The notes beneath the pieces are model-generated. The model worked only from the letters and a program-made list of their open reading frames with translations, had not been told where the DNA came from and did no database searches. Of a stretch of 64,000 nt of DNA, positions 8,599 through 16,581 are shown piece after piece (position 1 is the first letter of the stretch; every line of letters begins with the position of its first letter). The position numbers and the translations under genes were made by a program. Source of the stretch: Hymenobacter sp. GOD-10R (GTDB taxonomy: Bacteria > Bacteroidota > Bacteroidia > Cytophagales > Hymenobacteraceae); contig NZ_CP141184.1 in NCBI RefSeq assembly GCF_035609205.1, positions 4,967,001 to 5,031,000 on the forward strand. Reading direction: 5' to 3'.

Positions 8599-9795
8599 AT
8601 GAAAAAGACATTACTTGTGCTGGCCTTGGTGCTCCTGCTGCCGGCCTTATCACCTGGCTGGGGCTTTTTTGCCCACCGCACCATCGGGCAAGTAGCCATT
8701 TACGCGTTGCCCAGCGCTATGCAAGGTTTTTACTTCCGGCACCTTCCCGAAATTGTGCGGCTTATCACGGCGCCCGACGAGCGCCGCGAGTCGGACCCTG
8801 CCGAAGCGCCCAAGCACTATATCGACATGGACCACTACGGCGACAACCCGTTTGGCGATATGCCCAAAGCCTGGGACAAAGCCAGCGCCAAGTACTCGGC
8901 CGATACGCTACGCAAGTATGGCACCGTGCCGTGGACGGTGATGGAAGTGAAAGACCAGCTCACGGAAGCCTTTAAGCAACGCGACACGACGGCCATTCTT
9001 CGCCTCTCCGCCGACCTAGGTCATTACGTGTCCGATGCCTTTGTGCCGCTGCACACCACCGAGAACTACGACGGTCAGCTCACCAACCAAGCCGGTTTGC
9101 ACAGCTTATGGGAAAGCAAACTACCGGAGCGGCACATTGCCGAGTACAAGCTCGATAGTGACCCCGGCCGCTACTTAAAAGACCCGCAAGCCGCTATCTG
9201 GCAGGCGGTGCAGGAGTCGTACGGTTTTCTCGGAGCTACCTTCGATATGGAGGAAAAAGTAACGCGTGACTTCACGCCTGATACCAAATACGTCTACTCG
9301 CATAAGTTCGGTAAGACACGCCGCTCCTACTCCGACGCTTTCGCCGATGCCTACCACAAAGAAGTGGGTGGGCAGGTAGCCTACCGCCTCAAGGGCGCAC
9401 CTACCCTAGTGGCTTCTATGTGGATGACGGCGTGGAAAGATGCTGGCAGCCCTGACTTAGATGCGTTGTTGCCGAAGAAGCAAACCAAGGAGGAAAAGGC
9501 TGAGCTAGCCGCTCAAATCAAGACTTGGAACAAAAATGAGCTGGTGCCCCAAGAAAAGCTGATTGCTTTGCAGAAAGAAAAAGCGGTAGAGCGCCCCGAT
9601 GAAATCAAGTCGGCGGAAGAGGCCCCGGCTACGCCTGCTACGTATGAGGCCGCTACGCCTGCTGCGGCCCCAGCCGCTCCTACCACGGCTCCAGCTACAC
9701 CAGAGAAGATAAAGGTGAAAACCAAGGGCGGTGACAGTCCGAAACAAAAGCAGAAAATAAAGCCACAGAAGAAGGTCGACGACGGCTGGAATTAA
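8599..9795 (+). CDS. secreted zinc-dependent phospholipase C/S1-P1 nuclease-like protein
   Basis: About 398 residues from ATG 8599, the start that gives a proper signal peptide (MKKTLLVLALVLLLPALSPG). The mature protein begins WGFFAHRTIGQVA. In the S1/P1 nuclease and phospholipase C superfamily the N-terminal Trp and nearby His are zinc ligands. Further ligands fit in PKHYIDMDHYGDNP, LSADLGHYVSDAFVPLHTTENYDGQ and LHSLWE, the usual three-zinc set of His and Asp. The last 70 residues are an Ala/Pro-rich then Lys-rich tail, absent from the enzymes, which may bind the envelope or nucleic acid. Cleaves phosphate esters; nuclease and lipase activities cannot be told apart. A second family member lies at 35715. 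Confidence 0.85.
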   Translation: MKKTLLVLALVLLLPALSPGWGFFAHRTIGQVAIYALPSAMQGFYFRHLPEIVRLITAPDERRESDPAEAPKHYIDMDHYGDNPFGDMPKAWDKASAKYSADTLRKYGTVPWTVMEVKDQLTEAFKQRDTTAILRLSADLGHYVSDAFVPLHTTENYDGQLTNQAGLHSLWESKLPERHIAEYKLDSDPGRYLKDPQAAIWQAVQESYGFLGATFDMEEKVTRDFTPDTKYVYSHKFGKTRRSYSDAFADAYHKEVGGQVAYRLKGAPTLVASMWMTAWKDAGSPDLDALLPKKQTKEEKAELAAQIKTWNKNELVPQEKLIALQKEKAVERPDEIKSAEEAPATPATYEAATPAAAPAAPTTAPATPEKIKVKTKGGDSPKQKQKIKPQKKVDDGWN

Positions 9796-9866
9796 GCCCG
9801 TAGTGCTCCAGGTTTGCTGTTGAGCTCCAATATATTACACCAACCCCAGGCAGATAACCGCGTAGG

Positions 9867-9926
9867 ATGAGCTTATGCCAAGGGAACTGATGCACTCAGT
9901 TTCCCTTGGCATAAGCTCATTTTTAT
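9867..9926 (+). terminator. strong hairpin terminator
   Basis: A 24-base stem (ATGAGCTTATGCCAAGGGAA and on) with a single bulged T and a 4-base loop, followed by TTTTTATTT. It ends the phospholipase-like gene 70 bases downstream of its stop, and lies just upstream of the catalase start. Confidence 0.88.
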
Positions 9927-9946
9927 TTCACCCTTACCTGCCTACG

Positions 9947-10852
9947 ATGATCCTACGCTATGACCGGCTGGCCGTTGAACTGCCCAAGCCCAAGAATCCT
10001 TCACCCAATGATGCAGCCGCCATTCAGGAGTTGCTAGGTGGTAAGTACGGGGAAATGTCGACCCTAATGAACTACACGTTTCAGTCGTTCAACTTCCGGG
10101 GACGTAACCGTTTGCGACCATTCTATGACCTAACCTGCAGCATTGCCGCAGAAGAGTATAGCCACATCGAGGCCGTTTCCTACGCCATCAACCTGCTCCT
10201 GACCGGCCAAACGGTGCGGGGCAAAGACCCAAAGCCAGGTCCATTGAAGGAGGTAGTTGATGCGCGCAACACGTATCATTTCCTTTCGAGCGCTCAAGCA
10301 GCTGTGCCTTTCGACTCGATGGGCAACCCCTGGACGGGCCAATATGTGCACGCCAGCGGCAACTTGAAGCTCGATCTACTGCACAACTTCTTTCTGGAGT
10401 GCGGAGCTCGGGCCAACAAAATGCGCGTGTACGAGATGGTAACTGATCCGTGCGCCCGTACCATGATAGGCTACCTGCTCGTACGCGGTGGGCTACACGT
10501 GGTAGCTTATGCTAAAGCACTAGAGAAGCTAACCGGTGTAGAAGTAAGCAAGCTGGTACCTGTACCCGAACTCAGCAACGATGCCTTCCCCGAGGCCAAG
10601 AAGCTTCAGGATGAGCAGAAGCTGCACCTCAAGCTCTATACGTTCAGCCCTGACGATTACAAGCAAGCCGGTATCATCTGGAACGGCTCGCACCCCGAGG
10701 ATGGTCAACCGCTGGAAGTGGTACAAGGTGGCTTCATGGGTGTGCCTTACCCCGATTTGGAAGAGGAGCCCCAGCTCAACTCGCCCGGCGCCGACGACTA
10801 CGACCCGGAGATGTTCAAGGACATCGCCAAGAAGATGGGTATTAAGCTGTAG
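9947..10852 (+). CDS. manganese (non-haem) catalase
   Basis: A 301-residue dimanganese catalase that dismutates hydrogen peroxide. The start is ATG 9947; an in-frame ATG at 9875 lies inside the preceding terminator hairpin and is rejected. Ferritin-like four-helix-bundle ligands can be seen in order: GGKYGEMSTLMNYTFQS (first Glu), IAAEEYSHIEAV (Glu and His), FFLECGARANKMRVYEM (Glu), RGGLHVVAYAKAL (His). The N-terminus ILRYDRLAVELPKPKNPSPNDA fits the family start. Length is that of KatN-type enzymes (about 290-300). Single-gene unit with its own terminator at 10891. It presumably backs up haem catalases during oxidative stress. Confidence 0.94.
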   Translation: MILRYDRLAVELPKPKNPSPNDAAAIQELLGGKYGEMSTLMNYTFQSFNFRGRNRLRPFYDLTCSIAAEEYSHIEAVSYAINLLLTGQTVRGKDPKPGPLKEVVDARNTYHFLSSAQAAVPFDSMGNPWTGQYVHASGNLKLDLLHNFFLECGARANKMRVYEMVTDPCARTMIGYLLVRGGLHVVAYAKALEKLTGVEVSKLVPVPELSNDAFPEAKKLQDEQKLHLKLYTFSPDDYKQAGIIWNGSHPEDGQPLEVVQGGFMGVPYPDLEEEPQLNSPGADDYDPEMFKDIAKKMGIKL

Positions 10853-10890
10853 CCTAGCACCAGCCTTTTCCGCATATTCTAGTTACTTTG

Positions 10891-10926
10891 AGTTGCTGTC
10901 GTCTTCGGATGGCAGCAACTTTTTTT
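10891..10926 (+). terminator. terminator after manganese catalase
   Basis: AGTTGCTG(T)C pairs with GGCAGCAACT around a loop containing CTTCGG, followed by seven T. Confidence 0.8.
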
Positions 10927-11051
10927 GTGCCTTACGCAGCCTAGCTTCGCGCTTTCTTAGCGGCTGACCTAAGTCGCAGGTCAGGTAAAAGCTCGTTTTA
11001 TTCTGCTGGCGGCGTTCTAACGCGTTGCTGTTTTTCTTTTTCTACGCTCCT

Positions 11052-11819
11052 ATGTTCTCTCTCCGTTCTACGCTTGTTGGCTGGTCAAAAGTAGTAGGGT
11101 TATGCGCTGCCCTAGCTTTTGCTACAGCGTGTGGCCAAGCCGACAAGCCCGCCGAAACAGCCGCGGCTAAAGCGACGCCTCCTCCCGTTCCTGGTCCCGA
11201 TCTTACGACCCTCACCGACAGCAACGCCGCTCCTCTGCTCCTAGCTTACTTGAAGCAGTATCCAGGCTCTGAAGTCATCATTCACACGCGGCAGGGCAAC
11301 ATGCGCATCAAGCTCTACGACGATACGCCCATCCACAAGGCCAATTTCCTGCTGCTCTCCCGCAAGGGTGTGTTTGACGAAACGGTGTTCAACCGCGTCG
11401 TGAAAGACCTCGTGATACAAGGTGGCCGCTCCGACCATCGCACCATCCGCATCACGAAATACCACCTTCCCCCTGAAGTGCGCCTCGCTCACTTTCACAA
11501 GCACGGTGCCCTCGGCATGGCCCGCTACGACGACGAACAGAACCCAGGCCGCCTCTCCTCCAACAACGATTTCTATATCGTGCACGGCAAAAAAATGGCG
11601 CCTGCTATGGCGCAGGCTATGTCCGGCCGCAAGCTCACCCCCGCCCAACTCAAAGCATATCAAACGGACGGTGGGGTCCCAGCCCTAGACGGAAAATACA
11701 CTGTGTTCGGCGAAGTTGTCGAAGGCCTAGATGTTATCGACAAAATTGCCAACGAGCCCGTAGATGCTTACAGCTGGCCGAAGAAAGATGTAGACATCAA
11801 AGTAGAAGTAGTGAAGTAG
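11052..11819 (+). CDS. cyclophilin-type peptidyl-prolyl isomerase, lipoprotein
   Basis: 255 residues from ATG 11052. The signal peptide ends in a lipobox (FATAC), so it is a lipid-anchored periplasmic foldase. After a 45-residue Ala/Pro linker the cyclophilin barrel begins: VIIHTRQGNMRIKLYDDTPIHKANF, then FDETVFNRVVKDLVIQGG (active-site Phe-Arg region), and NDFYIVHG near the end of the core. A 30-residue insert (AMAQAMSGRKLTPAQL...) precedes the last strands, as in other Bacteroidota lipoprotein cyclophilins. It catalyses cis-trans isomerisation of Xaa-Pro bonds in exported proteins. Its last five codons and stop lie in a large inverted repeat shared with the convergent trehalase gene. Confidence 0.9.
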   Translation: MFSLRSTLVGWSKVVGLCAALAFATACGQADKPAETAAAKATPPPVPGPDLTTLTDSNAAPLLLAYLKQYPGSEVIIHTRQGNMRIKLYDDTPIHKANFLLLSRKGVFDETVFNRVVKDLVIQGGRSDHRTIRITKYHLPPEVRLAHFHKHGALGMARYDDEQNPGRLSSNNDFYIVHGKKMAPAMAQAMSGRKLTPAQLKAYQTDGGVPALDGKYTVFGEVVEGLDVIDKIANEPVDAYSWPKKDVDIKVEVVK

Positions 11820-11992
11820 TCAGAAGGCTACAAAGCCAGCTCCCCTCCTTTTTTAAGGAGGGGTCAGGGGTGGTTGATTAGAGCTAGAAAACTAGACCTA
11901 GCTTGTCGTTCAACGACAAGGAACCACCCCTGACCCCTCCTTAAAAAAGGAGAGGAGCTAGCTTTGTAGCCTTCTGACTACTTCACTACTTC
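11805..11992. repeat. long inverted repeat spanning both convergent gene ends
   Basis: Two 71-base arms (11805-11875 and 11922-11992) are reverse complements with two mismatches, separated by 46 bases that contain another hairpin (CTTGTCGTT/AACGACAAG). Each arm starts with GAAGTAGTGAAGTAG, read as Glu-Val-Val-Lys-stop, so it supplies the last codons of the cyclophilin gene on the plus strand and of trehalase on the minus strand. Each arm also holds a smaller palindrome CCTCCTTTTTTAAGGAGG. The whole can act as a two-way terminator, but it is far longer than needed for that. Confidence 0.93.
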
Positions 11993-13570
11993 CATCTTAT
12001 ATTGATTTATAATCTTCAACAGTACACCGTTTGTCCAGCCGAAACCGTCTTGTAGCGGGTACTCGCCACCGCCGGCTTTGATATTTGTGTCTACCACGTT
12101 GTACTTCTCCAAAAGCTTACCCGTTTGCTTGAACACGTTGATGTTCAAGGTGGCCCAGCGCTCGGCAATGGTGCGGGCCAGGGCGTGCTGTTCGTAACGC
12201 TCTAGGCCGCTGATGGCCATCCACTCCAGAGGAGCCCAGGCATTGGGAGCGTCCCATTGCTGGCCGCTTTTGTTGAGCGTGGTCACGAGGCCACCTGGCT
12301 TTAAAAAGTCTTTCTGCAAACCGGCGGCTATTTGCTTGGCTTGGCTCTGGGTGGCTAGTCCAAACGTCAGCGGGAAAGCGGAGGCTAGGGTGCGCACCGT
12401 GGCGCGCCGCCCGGCTACCCAGTTGTAATCGACGAACCAACCAAGGTCTTTGTCCCAGAAATAAGCCAGAATAGCCTTTTTACGTTGCGCCGCTTTGGCA
12501 GTGAAGGCCGCGGCCTGACTCCGGTTTCCCTGTAGCTCGTAGGATCGTGCCAGGGTAGTTTCCAAGTGCCAGAGCAAGCAGTTCAGATCAACCGGCAACA
12601 GGTTAGTGGTTTGGATAGAACCTAGGTTACCGGCCGGCCCAAACCAACGGCTGCTAAAATCCCAGCCCGACGCGGCGGCCGCCCGAATGTTGCGGTAGAA
12701 CTGGTTCAGCGGCTGTGTGGTGGTCTTGCCCGACGCCACATCCTGAGCGTACGATTCTTCCCGGGGTTGGTCGCTGGCGTCCCAGTAGCGGTTTAGTAGC
12801 GTGCCATTGGGGAGGCGCACGGCAGGTCCGTAAGCCCGACCAGCCTTAATGGTATCAGCTCCGGCCATCCAGTAGCCATACTCCTTAAGCATGGGCTCTT
12901 GGTAGCGCACGAGCACGGTATCGCCTTCAGTTTGTGCCAGTAGCTCTACCATGTTAGCGAAGAACGGCGGCTGCGAGCGAGTCAGGTAATAGGTACGGTT
13001 GCCGTTCGGGATAAATCCTACTTCACGAATCAGGTGCGAAAAGTTGTTGAGAATGTGCCGCATCACGGTATAGCGGTGGCTTTCCTGCAAGCCTAGCATC
13101 GTGAAGTATGAATCCCAGTAGTACACCTCCCGAAAGCGCCCGCCAGGCACGATATACGACTGCGGCAGCGGAATGAGCGACGTGCCCTGGGTGACGGCCG
13201 GATCGGCGCGGCGTTCCAGCACCGTCCAGAGCGTGTCGATGTGGTGGCGAATACCCGCGTTGATGTTGCTCTGATACTGCTTGGTCACCTCCCCCTGATA
13301 CAGCTTGGTGACTTCGCCCGGCAACTCAAAATACGTGAGCGTGAAGCGTCGCAAGTCAAACCCCGGCTGACTCTTCTGCTCCTGATACGCCTGCCGAATG
13401 ACCGCTGGCGCGACTTTCGGCACGGCATCCACAAACGTCTTTCCGTCGGAGAAGATAAGGCCGAGCTGGATGGCTTCGAACAATTCCGGGTACAGCTGCC
13501 GCGGCGATTCGCGTTGGGCCTGCGTACCTAGGCTGACAAATACCAGAACAAGAGCAAGCAGTTTTCGCAT
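11978..13570 (-). CDS. treA: periplasmic trehalase (GH37)
   Basis: 530 residues from ATG 13570, which starts a signal peptide ending GTQAQ; a longer frame reaching 13648 runs into the upstream gene's stop region and is rejected. Both trehalase signatures are present: PGGRFREVYYWDSYFT at about residues 145-160 and QQWDAPNAWAPLEW near residue 440. The (alpha/alpha)6 barrel enzyme inverts and hydrolyses alpha,alpha-trehalose to two glucoses. The catalytic Asp is expected in the RAAAASGWDFSSRW segment and the catalytic base Glu near the C-terminus (KAGGGEYPLQDGFGWTNG). The C-terminus EVVK is encoded by an arm of the long inverted repeat. A small lipoprotein gene lies 55 bases upstream, probably in the same operon. 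Confidence 0.93.
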   Translation of the reverse strand: MRKLLALVLVFVSLGTQAQRESPRQLYPELFEAIQLGLIFSDGKTFVDAVPKVAPAVIRQAYQEQKSQPGFDLRRFTLTYFELPGEVTKLYQGEVTKQYQSNINAGIRHHIDTLWTVLERRADPAVTQGTSLIPLPQSYIVPGGRFREVYYWDSYFTMLGLQESHRYTVMRHILNNFSHLIREVGFIPNGNRTYYLTRSQPPFFANMVELLAQTEGDTVLVRYQEPMLKEYGYWMAGADTIKAGRAYGPAVRLPNGTLLNRYWDASDQPREESYAQDVASGKTTTQPLNQFYRNIRAAAASGWDFSSRWFGPAGNLGSIQTTNLLPVDLNCLLWHLETTLARSYELQGNRSQAAAFTAKAAQRKKAILAYFWDKDLGWFVDYNWVAGRRATVRTLASAFPLTFGLATQSQAKQIAAGLQKDFLKPGGLVTTLNKSGQQWDAPNAWAPLEWMAISGLERYEQHALARTIAERWATLNINVFKQTGKLLEKYNVVDTNIKAGGGEYPLQDGFGWTNGVLLKIINQYKMEVVK

Positions 13571-13625
13571 CGGTAGGGTGGTTTTAGGGCTGAGAATAGG
13601 TGGCAGGTGACAGGAGCGCAATGGG

Positions 13626-14018
13626 TTATTCTTCCCGGCGAATACCAACTAGCTTGGTTTTGAGCGCGTCGCCGGGTTCTTCTTTTAGCAGGCCGGGCAG
13701 TTCTTTGCGGGTGTACCCGAGGGTTTGGGTAGTGGCGAAAAAGTCGGTCCCGCTTACGTCGGCACCAGCCTGCGCTTCCTCTTTTCGGGCCGGGTGAAAC
13801 AGCGCGCTGTCGTTGGTGACGCGGTAGAGCTTGTAGAAATAATAGCGCCTAGCCGTGTCATCTGTCGGGTGAAATTGCACCACGTACACGTCGCCTACTT
13901 TCGGGTCGCCGAGGTAGGCTTGCGGTTCGGTGGTGCGCTGTTGGCAAGAGGCCAGCAACCCCATTGTCAACAAGAATACAGAACTGCCAACTAGGTTTTT
14001 TGAAGAGAAAAATTTCAT
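13626..14018 (-). CDS. small lipoprotein, unknown function
   Basis: 130 residues from ATG 14018, giving a signal peptide and lipobox (LLASC). The mature protein starts QQRTTEPQAYLGDPKVGDVYVVQF, then YYFYKLYRVTNDSALFHPAR, and ends with a basic segment. VGDVYVVQF-type openings are seen in short uncharacterised Bacteroidota lipoproteins. It lies 55 bases upstream of trehalase on the same strand and is likely co-transcribed, but no functional link can be read from the sequence. Confidence 0.75.
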   Translation of the reverse strand: MKFFSSKNLVGSSVFLLTMGLLASCQQRTTEPQAYLGDPKVGDVYVVQFHPTDDTARRYYFYKLYRVTNDSALFHPARKEEAQAGADVSGTDFFATTQTLGYTRKELPGLLKEEPGDALKTKLVGIRREE

Positions 14019-14118
14019 AGTCAAGACGTAAAGGAGCAACAACGTACGAAGAGACAGCCATCCTTATACGCATTCACCTGAAGAGTAATCCATTTCGAAG
14101 CCGTTATTAGCCGCCCGG

Positions 14119-14230
14119 CGGTCCGACGCCCTAGGTGTCCGACCGGTTGTTGTCAGAACGATCCTCGCGTACCTAACTTATGCAGACGACTACAGCCGAT
14201 AACCGGTTGGATGCCTAGGGCGTCGGACCG
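14119..14230. repeat. imperfect inverted repeat, 30-base arms
   Basis: CGGTCCGACGCCCTAGG...ACCGGTT at 14119-14148 is matched in reverse complement at 14201-14230 with three mismatches. The 52-base centre has no obvious structure. The repeat lies in the gap between the lipoprotein gene's 5' end and the first M13 gene's terminator. Arms of 30 GC-rich bases with several sub-repeats of GTCCGAC suggest a mobile palindromic (REP/MITE-like) element. Confidence 0.75.
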
Positions 14231-14243
14231 GCGAGCGAGGCAT

Positions 14244-14281
14244 TAAAAAAGGCAACCTGCTAACCGCAAGTCGCCTTTTCA
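14244..14281 (-). terminator. terminator of M13 peptidase gene 1
   Basis: On the minus strand AAAAGGCGACTTGC pairs with GCAGGTTGCCTTTTTT (with G-T pairs), followed by T-rich sequence. Confidence 0.75.
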
Positions 14282-14304
14282 GCTTTATTGAGAAGCCTAG
14301 GTGC

Positions 14305-16422
14305 CTACCAGATTTTGGCGCGCTTCTCGGTGGCGCGCACCATTTTCGCGTTGTCTTTGCAATGAAAGGCCTCGTAGAATTCCGGCATGTTCTGCAAGGG
14401 ACCAATCACGCGGTATTCTTCTGGGGCGTGCGGATTAGTAAGCACCAAGCGACGCAACGCCTCGGGGCGCTGCTGGGAACGCCAGCTCTGGGCATACGCA
14501 ATAAAGAAGCGCTGCTCCGGCGAGAAGCCGTCGTATTGTGGGCGCGGGTTGCTGCCGTAGGTTTTGGCCAGTTGCTTTTCCATGGCGGTGTAGGCGATGC
14601 TCAGACCACCTAAGTCAGCTAGGTTCTCGCCCATGGTCAGCTTGCCGTTGATGTGCACCGAATCCAGAGGCGTAAAAGCGTCAAACTGGCTGCCCACAAT
14701 GGCAGCGCGAGCCGTGAACTTCTCCGCATCCTCTTTGGTCCACCAGTCTTTCAGGTTGCCATCAGCGTCAAACTGCCGGCCTTGATCATCGAAGCCGTGG
14801 GTCATTTCGTGGCCGATGGCGGCGCCGATGCTGCCGTAGTTTACCGCATCGTCGGCTTTCGGGTCGAAGTAGGGCGGCTGCAGAATACCGGCCGGAAAGA
14901 CGATTTCGTTTTTCGAGGGGCTGTAGTAAGCATTCACAGTGGGTGGCGTCATGTTCCACTCGGCACGGTCGATGGGCTTCCCTAGCTTATCCGCATTCTG
15001 CTGAAACGACCATTCGCGGGTAGCTAGCACGTTTTTCAGATAGGATTCTCGCGAGATGGTCAGGGCCGAATAATCTTTCCACTTGTCGGGGTAGCCGATC
15101 TTAACGGTGAAGGCGTTGAGCTTCTTCAAGGCTTCCGCTTTGGTGGCCTCGCTCATCCAAGCATTCTGCTGAATGTGCTCGGCAAAGGCATCTTTCAGGT
15201 TATTCACCAGCTCCACCATCTTCTGCTTCGAAGCAGGCGGGAAGGCTTTGTCCACATAGAGCTGACCGAAGGCTTCACCCAGCGAGGCGTCGGTGGCACG
15301 CAGCATCCGCTTCCAACGGGGCTGCTGACGCTCGGCGCCGCTCAGCGTTTTCTCGAAGCGGAAGGCTTCGTCGCTATAGGCTTTCGGCAAAGCGGACGTC
15401 AGGCTCGATACTAAGTGCCAACGCAGGTAGGTTTTCATATCGGCCAGCGGCGTGGCCTTTACCAGCGTATTCACCTCATGTAAAAACTCAGGCTGCCCCA
15501 TCATGATTTCTGGTGCTGCCCCTAGGTGCAGCTGTTGCAGCATCGTGGGCAGACCTAGGTTCGGATACTTAGCGCTGGCCGCGGCCACGCTCATTTTGTT
15601 GTAATTAGCGTATGGGTCACGCAGCGCCACACGCGTTTTGCTGGCCGTGGCAAGCTTGGTTTCCAAAGTGAGCACCGCTTGTGCCTGCTTTTGGGCCGCG
15701 GCTTCCGAGTCGCCCATCAACTTGAACATGTTGACCATGTGCCCTAGGTACGACTCCCGAATCGACTTCGAGCGGGCGTCGTCTTTCAGGTAATAGTCGC
15801 GGTCGGGTAACGACAGACCGCCTTGGCGCAGGCTCACAATGTACTGCGTGCTCACCTTCGCATCTTGCCCCACGGCCACCCCGAACAGAGCGCCCGTGCG
15901 CAGCATCTGCTGGTGCGCCAAGGCAGCTTGCAAGTCTTTTGTGGTCTTGATAGCGGCAATCTTGCTCAACTCAGGTTGCAGGTATTTAAGGCCCGCCTTT
16001 TCAATCGCCACCGTGTCCATGGCCGAACCATAGTAGTCACCGACTTTCTGCAGGTTCGAGCCTTTCGGCGCCGAGTTGTTGGCCGCAGCATCAGTCAGGA
16101 TTTGCCGCATGATAGCCTGGTTCCGGTCGCTCACCTCATTATCGATCCCCCAAGACGTTTCGCTGGCCGGAATGGGTGTGGTCTTGAAGAAGTTACCGTT
16201 AGCGTACTGGAAGAAATTATCGCACGGATCGACCGCCGTATTCAGGTAGTCGATACCGAGGCCGGTACCTTTCGGGGCTGGTGCGGCAGTGCTCGTAGCT
16301 GTGGCTGTGGCAGGCGTAGTCGCTGCCGCGGTGGTAGTAGGCGTGCTAGTAGCGCAGCTCGCTAGCGCTAGCATGGCTGCCGTTGCCACTAGGGTTTGTG
16401 TTAGAGGTAGGTGTTTGGTCAT
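14305..16422 (-). CDS. M13-family zinc metallopeptidase, lipoprotein (tandem copy 1)
   Basis: About 705 residues from ATG 16422; the preceding codon is TTG. It has a signal peptide and lipobox (LALASC) followed by a 35-residue Thr/Ala-rich linker. Domain order is that of neprilysin/PepO: an N-terminal M13 domain opening with a DPCDNFFQYANGNF motif, then the catalytic domain with GHEMTHGFDDQGR (HExxH zinc site, near residue 535) and GENLADLGG about 60 residues later (third ligand Glu and Asp). The end RAKIW replaces the CxVW terminus of neprilysins. It should cleave peptides of up to about 40 residues in the periplasm. First in position of three tandem paralogues on this strand, each with its own terminator. 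Confidence 0.93.
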   Translation of the reverse strand: MTKHLPLTQTLVATAAMLALASCATSTPTTTAAATTPATATATSTAAPAPKGTGLGIDYLNTAVDPCDNFFQYANGNFFKTTPIPASETSWGIDNEVSDRNQAIMRQILTDAAANNSAPKGSNLQKVGDYYGSAMDTVAIEKAGLKYLQPELSKIAAIKTTKDLQAALAHQQMLRTGALFGVAVGQDAKVSTQYIVSLRQGGLSLPDRDYYLKDDARSKSIRESYLGHMVNMFKLMGDSEAAAQKQAQAVLTLETKLATASKTRVALRDPYANYNKMSVAAASAKYPNLGLPTMLQQLHLGAAPEIMMGQPEFLHEVNTLVKATPLADMKTYLRWHLVSSLTSALPKAYSDEAFRFEKTLSGAERQQPRWKRMLRATDASLGEAFGQLYVDKAFPPASKQKMVELVNNLKDAFAEHIQQNAWMSEATKAEALKKLNAFTVKIGYPDKWKDYSALTISRESYLKNVLATREWSFQQNADKLGKPIDRAEWNMTPPTVNAYYSPSKNEIVFPAGILQPPYFDPKADDAVNYGSIGAAIGHEMTHGFDDQGRQFDADGNLKDWWTKEDAEKFTARAAIVGSQFDAFTPLDSVHINGKLTMGENLADLGGLSIAYTAMEKQLAKTYGSNPRPQYDGFSPEQRFFIAYAQSWRSQQRPEALRRLVLTNPHAPEEYRVIGPLQNMPEFYEAFHCKDNAKMVRATEKRAKIW

Positions 16423-16518
16423 CAAGGATGAAAAGTGCAGGTTGAAAAAGCTAGTAAGAAACGTCTTCGGCGGATGAGCTAGATAAAAACGCTCACCTCC
16501 GATGATGCGTTGCTATAA

Positions 16519-16560
16519 GACAAAAAAGGCGGGCTGCCGTTGCAGTCCGCCTTTTTTGTC
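16519..16560 (-). terminator. terminator of M13 peptidase gene 2
   Basis: GACAAAAAAGGCGGACTGCA and GCCCGCCTTTTTTGTC arms form a strong stem ending in a T run on the minus strand. It lies between copies 1 and 2. Confidence 0.85.
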
Positions 16561-16581
16561 GTTGAAAAGCTAGGTATGGGG

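Noticed and set aside
9875..9946. Earlier ATG start for manganese catalase
   Set aside because: The ATG lies inside the strong terminator hairpin of the preceding gene; the family start aligns with ATG 9947.
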